The translations under genes and the position numbers were made by a program. DNA of 47,221 nt, taken from positions 1 through 47,221 of the forward strand of contig JAIOZI010000039.1 of the NCBI GenBank assembly GCA_021740785.1, written 5' to 3'. Shown here piece by piece: positions 18,348-26,296 of the stretch. The notes under the pieces were generated by a model that worked only from the letters and a program-made list of their open reading frames with translations, was not told the DNA's origin and did no database searches. The DNA comes from Melioribacteraceae bacterium. Lineage in GTDB: Bacteria; Bacteroidota; Ignavibacteria; Ignavibacteriales; Melioribacteraceae. How positions within the stretch are numbered: the first letter of the stretch is position 1; every line of letters begins with the position of its first letter.

Positions 18348-18563
18348 CCCAGATTTTCCATTGGAAAATCTGCCCATAGGACCGACAATTTGTAAGTTGT
18401 GAAATATCAAATACTTAGTCATATAGAAATTTTGGTACTCGTTATTTAAGTAAAATATTTTTCTTACAAATTGTCGGGGTTAATCCCGCAATATAAAATG
18501 TTTTATTAAAACATTTTATGAGCGGCCAACGGCAAAAAATTCATTTCAAATGATTTTTTTGGG
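18348..18563 (+). repeat. Structured noncoding element, copy 1
   Basis: About 216 bases with successive inverted repeats. H1 is CAGATTTTCC/GGAAAATCTG (18350-18359 and 18363-18372). H2 has perfect 15-bp arms, CCGACAATTTGTAAG (18382-18396) and CTTACAAATTGTCGG (18463-18477), enclosing a conserved core with CATATAGAAATTTTGG. H3 is an AT-rich stem bounded by CCGC and GCGG (about 18488-18534). H4 is a short hairpin TCATT/AATGA with a T7 tract. The whole element recurs inverted at 25241-25452. It could act as RNA (structured transcript plus terminator) or as a DNA cruciform/mobile repeat. Confidence 0.8.
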
Positions 18564-18585
18564 TTTAATTAGCCAAAGGAATGTT

Positions 18586-19047
18586 ATGGATGTTATATCA
18601 AATTTAATTGAAGCGCATATTATACGGTTAAGAAATGATGAATTGGAATTTCTTCTTTTACGCAGATCTGCTCATGAGAAGTACGCTGACATTTGGCAGA
18701 TGGTAACAGGTTCCACTGACGGTGATGAAAAGGCATATGAGACAGCTCTCCGGGAGATTAAAGAAGAAACGAATTTATTGCCGCAGAAGTTTTGGGTTGT
18801 TCCGCATATGAATTCATTTTATTCACACGAAAGAAACTATGTCTGCATGGTTCCGGTATTTGTCTGTTTGGTTGATGAAAACGATATTGTAAAAATTTCT
18901 GATGAACATGATGAATATAAATGGGTTGATAAGACAGCGGCAAAAAAATTACTTGCCTGGCAGGGTCAAAGGCAATCAGTTGATATTATTTATGAATACT
19001 TTATGTTTGAGAAAAGCTTACTCAATTTTGTGGAAATAAAATTGTAA
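18586..19047 (+). CDS. Nudix hydrolase
   Basis: About 153 residues from the ATG at 18586, which follows AAAGGAA. The in-frame ATG at 18550 lies inside the structured repeat and would add 12 unconserved residues. The Nudix box at about residues 42-64 reads G-x5-E-x7-REIKEETNL. The catalytic REx2EE core is intact, with Thr instead of the usual Gly near the end. This family hydrolyses nucleoside diphosphates linked to another moiety. Length and the FLLLRRS...WQMVTGS segment resemble dihydroneopterin-triphosphate pyrophosphatase/NudB-like members, but the substrate is not assignable. It is the first gene inside the segment framed by the inverted repeats. Confidence 0.88.
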   Translation: MDVISNLIEAHIIRLRNDELEFLLLRRSAHEKYADIWQMVTGSTDGDEKAYETALREIKEETNLLPQKFWVVPHMNSFYSHERNYVCMVPVFVCLVDENDIVKISDEHDEYKWVDKTAAKKLLAWQGQRQSVDIIYEYFMFEKSLLNFVEIKL

Positions 19048-19074
19048 TAAGTTAGCATTTCATAACTAATTTTG
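19042..19074 (+). promoter_or_regulatory. Candidate promoter for the kinase-mtnA-recO-htrA group
   Basis: TTG (19042-19044) and TAATTTTG (19067-19074) fit TTG-N-TAnnTTTG with a long 22-base spacer. It overlaps the Nudix stop codon, and the kinase start is 45 bases beyond the -7 box. The -7 match is perfect, but the spacing is at the edge of the known range. Confidence 0.4.
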
Positions 19075-19118
19075 AGAACTTTACTTTTTCAAAATATCAA
19101 AAAAAACAGGAGATTATT

Positions 19119-20036
19119 TTGGGATTACTTGTTGTCGGATCAATAGCTTTAGACTCGGTGGAAACACCGTTTGATAAAACAGATAATGCTCTCGGCGGAT
19201 CTTCAACCTATATTTCACTCTCGGCTAGTTATTTCTCAGGACCTGTTTATTTAGTTGGAGTTGTCGGAGATGATTTTCAAGAAGAGCATATTGAATTGTT
19301 GGAAGATCATAATATCAATTTAGAAGGACTTCAAAAAATTGAAGGTGGTAGAACATTTCGATGGGGAGGTAAATATCATTACGATCTAAACGTGAGAGAT
19401 ACTCTGTTTACTGATCTGGGAGTTTTTGAAAAGTTCGATCCTGTTATTCCTGAAAAATTGAGAAAATGCAGTTTCGTAGTTCTCGGCAATATTCAACCTG
19501 ATTTGCAGACTAAAGTTCTTGATCAGATAGTGAAACCAAAATTTGTTGTTTGCGATACGATGAATTTGTGGATTGAAAATCAAAAGGAAGATTTGCTCAA
19601 AGTTCTTAAGCGAGTGAATGTTTTGATTATTAACGACTCCGAAGCTCGATTGCTTTCGCAGGAACCAAACCTGATAAAAGCTGCACATAAAATTAGAGAA
19701 ATGGGACCCCAGTATTTGATCATCAAAAAAGGAGAGCATGGAGCTTTATTATTCGGTGAAGAAGGTACATTTTCCGCTCCGGCTTATCCAATGGAAAATA
19801 TTTACGATCCGACCGGTGCTGGGGATTCTTTTGCCGGCGGATTCACCGGTTACTTATTAAAAACGGGTGACGTCACATTCGAAAATCTTAAACGTGCTGT
19901 TGTTTACGGCAGCGCTCTTGCATCGTTCTGCGTGGAAAAATTCAGTACAAAGGGATTGGAAGATTTAAGCTATTTTGCAATCCATGACCGCTTTATGGAA
20001 TTTCACAATTTATCAATGTTTGATACCGATGAATGA
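19119..20036 (+). CDS. PfkB-family carbohydrate or nucleoside kinase
   Basis: A 305-residue cytoplasmic kinase of the ribokinase superfamily. The N-terminal GSIALD and ALGGSSTYISLSAS segments are PfkB signature 1-like. The C-terminal DPTGAGDSFAGGF contains the anion hole and the catalytic Asp of signature 2. It uses TTG, with CAGGAGA about 7 bases upstream. The gene overlaps mtnA by 8 bases, implying translational coupling and a related substrate. Possibilities include methylthioribose, 5-deoxyribose or ribose-1-phosphate as the sugar phosphorylated before or beside MtnA. None is proven, and general nucleoside or sugar kinase activity remains open. Confidence 0.88.
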   Translation: MGLLVVGSIALDSVETPFDKTDNALGGSSTYISLSASYFSGPVYLVGVVGDDFQEEHIELLEDHNINLEGLQKIEGGRTFRWGGKYHYDLNVRDTLFTDLGVFEKFDPVIPEKLRKCSFVVLGNIQPDLQTKVLDQIVKPKFVVCDTMNLWIENQKEDLLKVLKRVNVLIINDSEARLLSQEPNLIKAAHKIREMGPQYLIIKKGEHGALLFGEEGTFSAPAYPMENIYDPTGAGDSFAGGFTGYLLKTGDVTFENLKRAVVYGSALASFCVEKFSTKGLEDLSYFAIHDRFMEFHNLSMFDTDE

Positions 20037-21030
20037 TTTTAAATCCATAGAATTTGTAGATGATAAACTGATAATCCTTGATCAGACAAAACTTCCCCTT
20101 GAAGAGGAATATATTGTAACAGATAACCTGGAACGGATTGCACAATCAATTGAAAGATTGGAAATCCGGGGAGCACCTGCAATTGGAATTACTGCCGCTT
20201 ATGGTCTGTCTCTATATCTGAAAAATAAAAATGAAAATATACAAGAAGAATTCGATTTTGCTTTTAATCGATTGGCGGAAACACGTCCAACCGCTGTTAA
20301 TTTGTTCTGGGCATTACACTTGATGAAAACCACATTTGAGGAATCAATTGATAAAACCAATCTATATGAAATTTTGTTAAAAAGAGCAAAAGAGATTCAC
20401 CAGGACGATATAGATAAATGTGAAGGAATGGCACAAAATGGATTAAAGATTTTCGAAAAAAAATCTCGTGTTTTAACACATTGCAATACCGGAATTCTGG
20501 CAACCGGCGGTAATGGTACCGCGCTTGCCGTAATTAAGAGAGCTTTCGAAAATGGTTTGGTTTCTCATGTTCATGCAGATGAAACGCGACCGCTTTTACA
20601 AGGTTCAAGATTAACTGCATTTGAACTTGAAAAAGCTGGAATTCCTTTTTCAATTAATACGGATTCTTCCGCAGCATATCTTATGCAGCACGATAAGGTC
20701 GATTTAGTAATTACCGGAGCAGACAGGATTGCCAAGAATGGTGATGCTGCAAATAAAATTGGGACGTACAATCTAGCCGTGCTTTGTAACTATCATAATA
20801 TTCCTTTTTATATCGCTGCCCCTACTTCAACTATTGATAAAGAATGCGCAGACGGCGGAAAAATTAAAATTGAACAGCGCAATAAAAAAGAGATTACACA
20901 TATTAATAATCATGCCATCACAAAGGAAAAATATGATGTATCTTCACCGGCGTTTGATGTTACTCCAAATAAACTAATTACTGCAATTATAACAGAAGAA
21001 TCAATTCACTATCCACCTTACGATTTTTAA
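20029..21030 (+). CDS. mtnA: S-methyl-5-thioribose-1-phosphate isomerase (MtnA; eIF2B-alpha-like)
   Basis: Converts methylthioribose-1-phosphate to methylthioribulose-1-phosphate in methionine salvage. The start at 20029 gives a 333-residue protein. An upstream ATG at 19975 lies within the kinase gene and is unlikely. Family motifs are the N-terminal RGAPAIGITAAYGL, THCNTGILATGG with catalytic Cys152, HADETRPLLQGSRLTAFEL, and GADRI with catalytic Asp232. It overlaps the kinase by 8 bases and recO by one base (TAATG). Other methionine-salvage genes (mtnB, C, D, P) are not in the window. Homologues acting on 5-deoxyribose-1-phosphate or ribose-1,5-bisphosphate are closely related, so substrate identity is inferred. 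Confidence 0.92.
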   Translation: MNDFKSIEFVDDKLIILDQTKLPLEEEYIVTDNLERIAQSIERLEIRGAPAIGITAAYGLSLYLKNKNENIQEEFDFAFNRLAETRPTAVNLFWALHLMKTTFEESIDKTNLYEILLKRAKEIHQDDIDKCEGMAQNGLKIFEKKSRVLTHCNTGILATGGNGTALAVIKRAFENGLVSHVHADETRPLLQGSRLTAFELEKAGIPFSINTDSSAAYLMQHDKVDLVITGADRIAKNGDAANKIGTYNLAVLCNYHNIPFYIAAPTSTIDKECADGGKIKIEQRNKKEITHINNHAITKEKYDVSSPAFDVTPNKLITAIITEESIHYPPYDF

Positions 21031-21764
21031 TGTCGGAAATATTAAAGACGGATGCTATAGTCATTCGCAAACTTGATTACGGCGACAGCAGTAAAATTTT
21101 AACTTTCTATTCTGAAAAGTTCGGTAAAATATCGTGCATTATTAAAGGCGCTCGATCTCCAAAATCAAAAATCGGTGCAATAGCCGATTTGCTTAACCAT
21201 GTTCATATCGTTTTCTACAATAAAGAAAAACGTGATATTCAAATTGTAACCCAGGTTGACCTTCATTCAAATTTCACAAAAATCAAAGATGATCTGAATA
21301 AATTGAAGTACGCATCTGCAGTTCTGGAATTGTTGGCGATGCTTACAATAGATCACGAAACAAATGAAAGGCTTTACAGGGGAAGTGTGAAAATACTTAA
21401 AATGATAAATGATTCGGATAATCACATCGAAATTCTTTTTGTGAAATATTTCATTTTTTTGATAGAAGAAATTGGTTATGAACTTCACTTGGAGAGGTGT
21501 AATTCATGTCAGAATAAATTGGAAGGGGAATCGGTTGGGTACAATCATGAGATAGGCTTTATGTGCTCAAACTGTTCAAAAGATCATTTGGTAAATTTCA
21601 ATTTCGGAAAGGAACTTTTTGATTTTCTTTTTTGTCTAAGCAAAAAAGATTGTAATACAACATATTCAGATGATCATTTGAATAGACTAATAAATTTCCT
21701 TGAAAGGTATGTTGGTTATCATGTAAGTGAGTTCAAGGGACTTAAATCGTTGCAAATTTATTGA
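21030..21764 (+). CDS. recO: DNA repair protein RecO
   Basis: RecO of the RecFOR pathway, which helps RecR load RecA onto SSB-coated single-stranded DNA. The 244-residue length is normal. The N-terminal OB-fold segment includes TDAIVIRKLDYGDSSKILTF and GKISCIIKGARSPKS. The C-terminal zinc-binding cysteines occur as CNSCQNK and CSNCSKD. The ATG shares its A with the mtnA stop (TAATG). The next gene begins immediately after the stop, consistent with one transcript. Confidence 0.95.
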   Translation: MSEILKTDAIVIRKLDYGDSSKILTFYSEKFGKISCIIKGARSPKSKIGAIADLLNHVHIVFYNKEKRDIQIVTQVDLHSNFTKIKDDLNKLKYASAVLELLAMLTIDHETNERLYRGSVKILKMINDSDNHIEILFVKYFIFLIEEIGYELHLERCNSCQNKLEGESVGYNHEIGFMCSNCSKDHLVNFNFGKELFDFLFCLSKKDCNTTYSDDHLNRLINFLERYVGYHVSEFKGLKSLQIY

Positions 21765-21791
21765 ATGAATTTTGATTTGGAGGAATCTCTT

Positions 21792-23294
21792 ATGCAAAGT
21801 AAAAATATATTCGGAACTATTGCGCTTTTAGTTATCGGAGTCGTTTTCGGAGCTACATTAGTAACTGGTTTCGGCTGGGTTCGCCCAAGTTATGCCGATA
21901 TACAAATTGGAAGTGAAAAACCACCCGTTGAAAAAGTTGATGTTAACGCTGAGGCTTTTAATAATGCGTTCGTTAATGTTTCTGAAAATGTTACTCCTTC
22001 TATTGTACAGATTGTTGTTGTAAGTAAAGTTAAGTCCAACCCCCATGAAGGTTTTGATTTTTTCTTCCCTTTTAGAGAGAACATTCCGCGTGAACAGCAG
22101 GGGGCGGGAAGCGGTGTTATCATTTCAGAGGATGGTTATATTTTAACGAATAATCATGTTGTTGAAAATGCAACACATGTAACCGTTGGGCTGCTTGATA
22201 AAAGAGAGTTCGATGCGGAAATTATTGGAACGGATCCACTGACTGATTTGGCTGTAATCAAAATCGATGCAGAAGATTTACCTGCATCTTATCTCGGGGA
22301 TTCGGATAAAATCAAGGTAGGTCAATGGGTTATGGCTATCGGTAATCCTCTTTCTTTAGCTTCAACTGTAACGGCAGGAATTATTTCTGCTACCGGTCGA
22401 TCTCTTAATTTGATAAGAGATGATCAAGGATACGGAGTTGAAAATTTTATCCAGACGGATGCTGTAATTAACAGAGGAAACAGCGGAGGAGCTTTAGTTG
22501 ATTTAACCGGAGCTGTAATTGGGATAAACAGCGCTATAGCTACCGATGGTATGACTAATTCATATATCGGTTACGGATTTGCAATTCCGATAAATTTGGC
22601 TAAAGCAGTTGCAAAAGATTTGATTGCTCACGGATCGGTAAGCCGTGGATATATCGGAGTTCAGATTTCCGAGGTTAATGCCGCAACCGCAAAGGCTGTC
22701 GGATTAGATAAACCAAGAGGCGTCATTATTCAGAATGTAGTTGAAAATGGAGCCGCCGCAGAGGAAGATATTTCAGAAGGAGATATTATATTAGAAATTA
22801 ATGATAAGCCCGTCAACCAACCGAATGAACTGCAGAGTTATGTTGCCCGTCATAGAGCCGGTGAAGAAATTAAATTATTAATTTTCAGAGAAGGCGTTTC
22901 TATAGAAAGATACATAAAACTAAAAGCTCGTGATGATGCAAAAGAGGCAGAACCTGCGGGTGATGAATCGAAGAAAATCGAAAAGAAACCCGGTGAACTC
23001 GAAACCATTTCTTTTGAAGATCTTGGAATGACTGTTAAGGACCTAACCGATAGTGAACAGGAAAAATTTAATGTTGAGAATGGAATTATCATTACAGAGG
23101 TTAAAATGTACGGTAAGGCATACAGCCAAGGTCTGTTCAAAGGATTAGTGATTACCGATGCCGATAGGAATTCAATAAATAATGTTGATGATTTTGAAGA
23201 ATTGGTTGAAAGTAAAAAAGGTGATGCCGTTCTGTTAAAGGTTGTAGATGCTAACGGAAGTAAACGTTTTGTTGGGTTAGAAATACCGAACTAA
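21792..23294 (+). CDS. htrA: HtrA/DegP-type periplasmic serine protease
   Basis: Periplasmic protease/chaperone of envelope quality control, 500 residues from the ATG at 21792 that follows TTGGAGGAA. An ATG at 21765 adds nine residues and is less likely. A signal anchor is at about 5-25 (IFGTIALLVIGVVFGATLV). The catalytic triad is His122 (NNHVVENA), Asp152 (TDLAVIKI) and Ser231 (NRGNSGGAL). Two PDZ-like regions follow, at about 275-365 (GYIGVQISEV) and 400-495, separated by a Lys/Glu-rich linker. This is the DegP/DegQ layout. It is the last gene before a strong terminator. Confidence 0.95.
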   Translation: MQSKNIFGTIALLVIGVVFGATLVTGFGWVRPSYADIQIGSEKPPVEKVDVNAEAFNNAFVNVSENVTPSIVQIVVVSKVKSNPHEGFDFFFPFRENIPREQQGAGSGVIISEDGYILTNNHVVENATHVTVGLLDKREFDAEIIGTDPLTDLAVIKIDAEDLPASYLGDSDKIKVGQWVMAIGNPLSLASTVTAGIISATGRSLNLIRDDQGYGVENFIQTDAVINRGNSGGALVDLTGAVIGINSAIATDGMTNSYIGYGFAIPINLAKAVAKDLIAHGSVSRGYIGVQISEVNAATAKAVGLDKPRGVIIQNVVENGAAAEEDISEGDIILEINDKPVNQPNELQSYVARHRAGEEIKLLIFREGVSIERYIKLKARDDAKEAEPAGDESKKIEKKPGELETISFEDLGMTVKDLTDSEQEKFNVENGIIITEVKMYGKAYSQGLFKGLVITDADRNSINNVDDFEELVESKKGDAVLLKVVDANGSKRFVGLEIPN

Positions 23295-23313
23295 AATAAT
23301 TCGAAAGATTTAT

Positions 23314-23358
23314 AAAAGGGGTTGGTAAAAAGTTAACTTTTTAGTCAGCCCCTTTTTA
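23314..23358 (+). terminator. Rho-independent terminator after htrA
   Basis: AAAAGGGG (23314-23321) pairs with CCCCTTTT (23349-23356). The inner palindrome AAAAAGTTAACTTTTT extends the stem. The 3' arm ends in a T5 run. It separates the htrA transcript from aroC. Confidence 0.85.
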
Positions 23359-23386
23359 TATTTACGGAAACAAATCGGAGAATATA

Positions 23387-24598
23387 TTGATAAGATTTTT
23401 AACCGCCGGTGAATCTCACGGAAAAGGATTAACGACAATTGTTGAAGGATTTCCATCAAACATCCCGGTTTCTTCTGATTACATAAACAAGCAATTGAAA
23501 AGAAGACAGTCAGGCTATGGTCGCGGTCTGAGAATGAAAATCGAATCTGATACAATTGAATTCACATCAGGTGTAAGATTCGGTAAAACTTTTGGCTCCC
23601 CGGTGGCAATGTATATCGAAAATAAGGACTGGGTAAATTGGGAAGATCGCATGAACTACGAAAAGAAAGTTCATCCCACTGAAAAAATAACCGTACCACG
23701 ACCCGGGCATGCCGACCTAACAGGCATTTCAAAATACAATTTCGATGATATTAGAAATTCAATAGAGAGAAGCAGCGCAAGAGAAACCGCAGCGAGAGTA
23801 GCCGCTTGCTCAATAGCGCGTAAATTTCTTGAGGAATTTGATATTCATGTCGGCAGTTTTGTAGAAAGTATCGGCGGGATTTATTCAAAAGAAATTCAAC
23901 CGGAATTTGTATTCCAAAATAAATTTACCGGATTTGAAAACGCACAAGCTATTTCGAATAAAGCGGATGAAAGAAGCGTACGCGTTTTAGATTCAAAACA
24001 TGAAGAAAAAATAATTCGTAAAATTAAAACCGCAAAGAAGAAAGGGGATACACTCGGCGGAACGTTTTTCATTATTGTTACCGGGATGCCTTTGGGACTC
24101 GGTAGTTTTGTGCATTATGATACAAAACTTGATGCAGATTTAGCGCATGCGGTTATGTCGATTAATGCAGTCAAAGGAGTAGAAATCGGGACCGGTTTTA
24201 ATTCTGCGGAAATTTTTGGTTCTGAAAGTCATGACGAAATTATTTTCTCAGGGGAAACAATTACGCGTAAAACAAATCGTGCCGGGGGAATAGAAGGAGG
24301 TATAAGTACTGGGCTTCCTATAATCATCCGCGCCGCCATGAAACCGATTGCAACGCTGATGTCGCCGATCGAAACTGTTGATCTTAGTACTTTTAAATCT
24401 ATCGAAGCAAGAAGAGAAAGAAGTGATTTTGTTGCGGTTCCTGCATGTTCGGTAATTGGTGAATCAATGGCTGCATGGGTAATAGCGAAATTCTTCCTTC
24501 AAAAATTCGGCGGCGATTCACTTGAAGAGACAAAAGATAATTACAAAAACTATACGAAGAAATTACATTCGCGAATTAAGAAAAATTTTAAGAAATAA
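23387..24598 (+). CDS. aroC: Chorismate synthase
   Basis: Catalyses the last shikimate-pathway step, EPSP to chorismate, with reduced FMN. The 403-residue protein has the N-terminal GESHG signature (8-12), RRQSGYGRG, the RSSARETAARVAACSIAR signature and the RRERSDFVAVPA signature near the C-terminus. The GGIEGGISTG segment is also conserved. It starts with TTG, preceded by CGGAG at 23376-23380. It is two bases upstream of the metallo-beta-lactamase gene. No other aro gene is in the window. Confidence 0.96.
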   Translation: MIRFLTAGESHGKGLTTIVEGFPSNIPVSSDYINKQLKRRQSGYGRGLRMKIESDTIEFTSGVRFGKTFGSPVAMYIENKDWVNWEDRMNYEKKVHPTEKITVPRPGHADLTGISKYNFDDIRNSIERSSARETAARVAACSIARKFLEEFDIHVGSFVESIGGIYSKEIQPEFVFQNKFTGFENAQAISNKADERSVRVLDSKHEEKIIRKIKTAKKKGDTLGGTFFIIVTGMPLGLGSFVHYDTKLDADLAHAVMSINAVKGVEIGTGFNSAEIFGSESHDEIIFSGETITRKTNRAGGIEGGISTGLPIIIRAAMKPIATLMSPIETVDLSTFKSIEARRERSDFVAVPACSVIGESMAAWVIAKFFLQKFGGDSLEETKDNYKNYTKKLHSRIKKNFKK

Positions 24599-24600
24599 TT

Positions 24601-25239
24601 ATGCTGAAAATAAAAAAGTTTGTGTTCAGTAATTTTTACGAAAATACATATATACTTTGGGATGAATTATCAAAAGATACTGCTATTGTTGACCCCGGCT
24701 GTTTGGAAGAAACCGAACAATCTCAATTGAGTGAATTCATTTCCGAAAATTTTCTGAAGGTGAAATTTTTGATTAACACGCATTGTCACATCGATCATGT
24801 GTTCGGGAATGCGTATGTTAAAGATAAATACAACCCAATCTTTATTGCTCCTGAAAAAGATATTCCTCTACTTCAAAATATGGAAGAGCAGGCTAGGATG
24901 TTTGGTATGGAGGTAATTAAATCACCTCTGCCTGATGAGTTTATTGATCCGGATAAGAAAATATTACTCGGCAAGATCGAGCTGAAATTTATATTTACTC
25001 CCGGGCATACTCCCGGCGAATACTGCATCTATTTTGAAAAAGATAAAATCTGTATCACCGGTGATGTTTTGTTTTATGAGGGAATAGGAAGAACAGATCT
25101 ATGGGGCGGAGATTTTAATACATTGATCAACTCAATTAAAAACGAGCTTCTCAAATTACCGGAAGATGTTACAATCTATCCCGGTCATGGGGAGAATAGT
25201 ACAATCGGTCATGAAAAAAAGCATAACCCGTTTTTATAA
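24601..25239 (+). CDS. Metallo-beta-lactamase-fold hydrolase (glyoxalase II-like)
   Basis: A 212-residue single-domain MBL-fold protein. Metal ligands appear in THCHIDH (His61, His63, Asp65, His66), PGHTPGEY, TGDVLF (bridging Asp) and YPGHGENS. Size and motif spacing fit the short glyoxalase II-like hydrolases found across bacteria, which hydrolyse thioesters such as S-lactoylglutathione analogues. It lacks the C-terminal HAGH domain of true glyoxalase II, so the substrate is open. It directly follows aroC, and its stop abuts copy 2 of the structured repeat. Confidence 0.88.
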   Translation: MLKIKKFVFSNFYENTYILWDELSKDTAIVDPGCLEETEQSQLSEFISENFLKVKFLINTHCHIDHVFGNAYVKDKYNPIFIAPEKDIPLLQNMEEQARMFGMEVIKSPLPDEFIDPDKKILLGKIELKFIFTPGHTPGEYCIYFEKDKICITGDVLFYEGIGRTDLWGGDFNTLINSIKNELLKLPEDVTIYPGHGENSTIGHEKKHNPFL

Positions 25240-25240
25240 T

Positions 25241-25452
25241 CCTAAAAAATTCATTGAAAATGAAATTTTTCCGCTGTCCGCTCATAAAATGCTTTATTTA
25301 AACATTTTATTTAGCGGGATTAACCCCGACAATTTGTAAAAAAAAATTACTTAAATAACGAATTCCAAAATTTCTATATGGCAAGTACCTGACATCTTTT
25401 AACTTACAAATTGTCGGCACGAAGGGCAGATTTTCTGATTGAAAATCTGGGA
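25241..25452 (-). repeat. Structured noncoding element, copy 2 (inverted)
   Basis: Reverse-complement copy of the element at 18348-18563, about 212 bases. It keeps H1 (CAGATTTTC/GAAAATCTG at 25427-25435 and 25441-25449), the H2 arms (CCGACAATTTGTAA at 25326-25339 and TTACAAATTGTCGG at 25404-25417), H3 (AT-rich stem between about 25278 and 25317) and the T-tract hairpin near 25243-25265. Loops differ from copy 1 while stems are retained, which points to selection on pairing. The terminal H4 arms change together (TCATT/AATGA versus TTCATT/AATGAA). Confidence 0.8.
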
Positions 25453-25467
25453 TAATTTTATTACTAA

Positions 25468-25498
25468 TTGATTTAGGATATTCGATTAGATATATTCG
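25468..25498 (+). promoter_or_regulatory. Candidate promoter of the ABC transporter genes
   Basis: TTG (25468-25470), a 20-base spacer and TATATTCG (25491-25498) match TTG-N-TAnnTTTG with one mismatch. The predicted start lies about 20 bases before the permease ATG. Confidence 0.4.
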
Positions 25499-25525
25499 TT
25501 AATCAAATCAATAAAAGCTGGTCTC

Positions 25526-26296
25526 ATGAATGAACTGAAAATATTTGAAACGAGAGGATCAATTAAATCAAAAGTAACTTTTCTTGCAGTTATCATTATT
25601 GTTTATGTTTTGCTGTTTGAATTCATTTTGCCGATCAACAAGGTATTGCCGAAACCCTCATTATTGTTGGAATCGTTTATCTCGCTATTCTCAGATTACG
25701 GTCTGTTGTCCGCATCTGCCATTTCAACGTCAGCAGTTTATTTATCAATCTTTGTGTCATATATCTTGTTCTCAATAGTCGCTCCCTTAAAAATTTCATT
25801 CTATTATAAATTTCCCTTTTTTATATCTATCGTCGGTATGTTTAGATTTTTCCCGGCATTTTTCTATGCCGTGATTTTTGCATTTTGGTTTCCTTTTTCC
25901 GTAACCGCGGAATTTGTGTACGCATTTATCGCAGTATCCTTTATGATTGGTATTTCTCTTTTCAATGAATTACCGAAAGTTAAACCGGAATATATTGATG
26001 CAGCTAGAAGTTTGAAAATAAAAGAGACTCAGATTTATTCTAAGATAATTTGGAAATCAATTCAACTGGAATTATTCTCCTCGTTAAGACAAATTCATAT
26101 CTATCTATGGGCAATTGTATTGTTGTATGAATTCATTGGTGAAACAGACGGCTTCGGAAATGTTTACCGTGATGCATTGTCTTTTAATGATCTTTCAGGA
26201 TTATTTGCTCTGGCAATAATTACCGGGTTGTTTATTTGGTTAGGTGATGTTTTAATTAATTACTTCAAAGGAAAAATTATTAATTGGGAATCGTAG
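25526..26296 (+). CDS. ABC transporter permease, SsuC/TauC-like
   Basis: A 256-residue inner-membrane permease with about six hydrophobic segments. The cytoplasmic EAA-type coupling loop EYIDAARSLKIKETQIYSKIIWKSI is the BPD-transport-1 signature. The best resemblance is to the nitrate/sulfonate/taurine (SsuC/TauC) permease family by length and loop sequence. The stop codon overlaps the ATPase gene. No substrate-binding protein is encoded in the window, so the substrate is unknown. The start ATG follows a weak GCTGG sequence. Confidence 0.85.
   Translation: MNELKIFETRGSIKSKVTFLAVIIIVYVLLFEFILPINKVLPKPSLLLESFISLFSDYGLLSASAISTSAVYLSIFVSYILFSIVAPLKISFYYKFPFFISIVGMFRFFPAFFYAVIFAFWFPFSVTAEFVYAFIAVSFMIGISLFNELPKVKPEYIDAARSLKIKETQIYSKIIWKSIQLELFSSLRQIHIYLWAIVLLYEFIGETDGFGNVYRDALSFNDLSGLFALAIITGLFIWLGDVLINYFKGKIINWES

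Noticed and set aside
18348-18563. Integron attC-like site
   Set aside because: The copies are in inverted rather than direct orientation, lack paired RYYYAAC/GTTRRRY core sites, and flank seven genes rather than single cassettes. No integrase is present.
26284-26295. TTG at 26284 as the ABC ATPase start
   Set aside because: Possible, since AAGGAAA lies at suitable distance, but the GTG at 26296 overlapping the permease stop gives a start closer to the conserved first strand. The difference is four residues and is not decisive.
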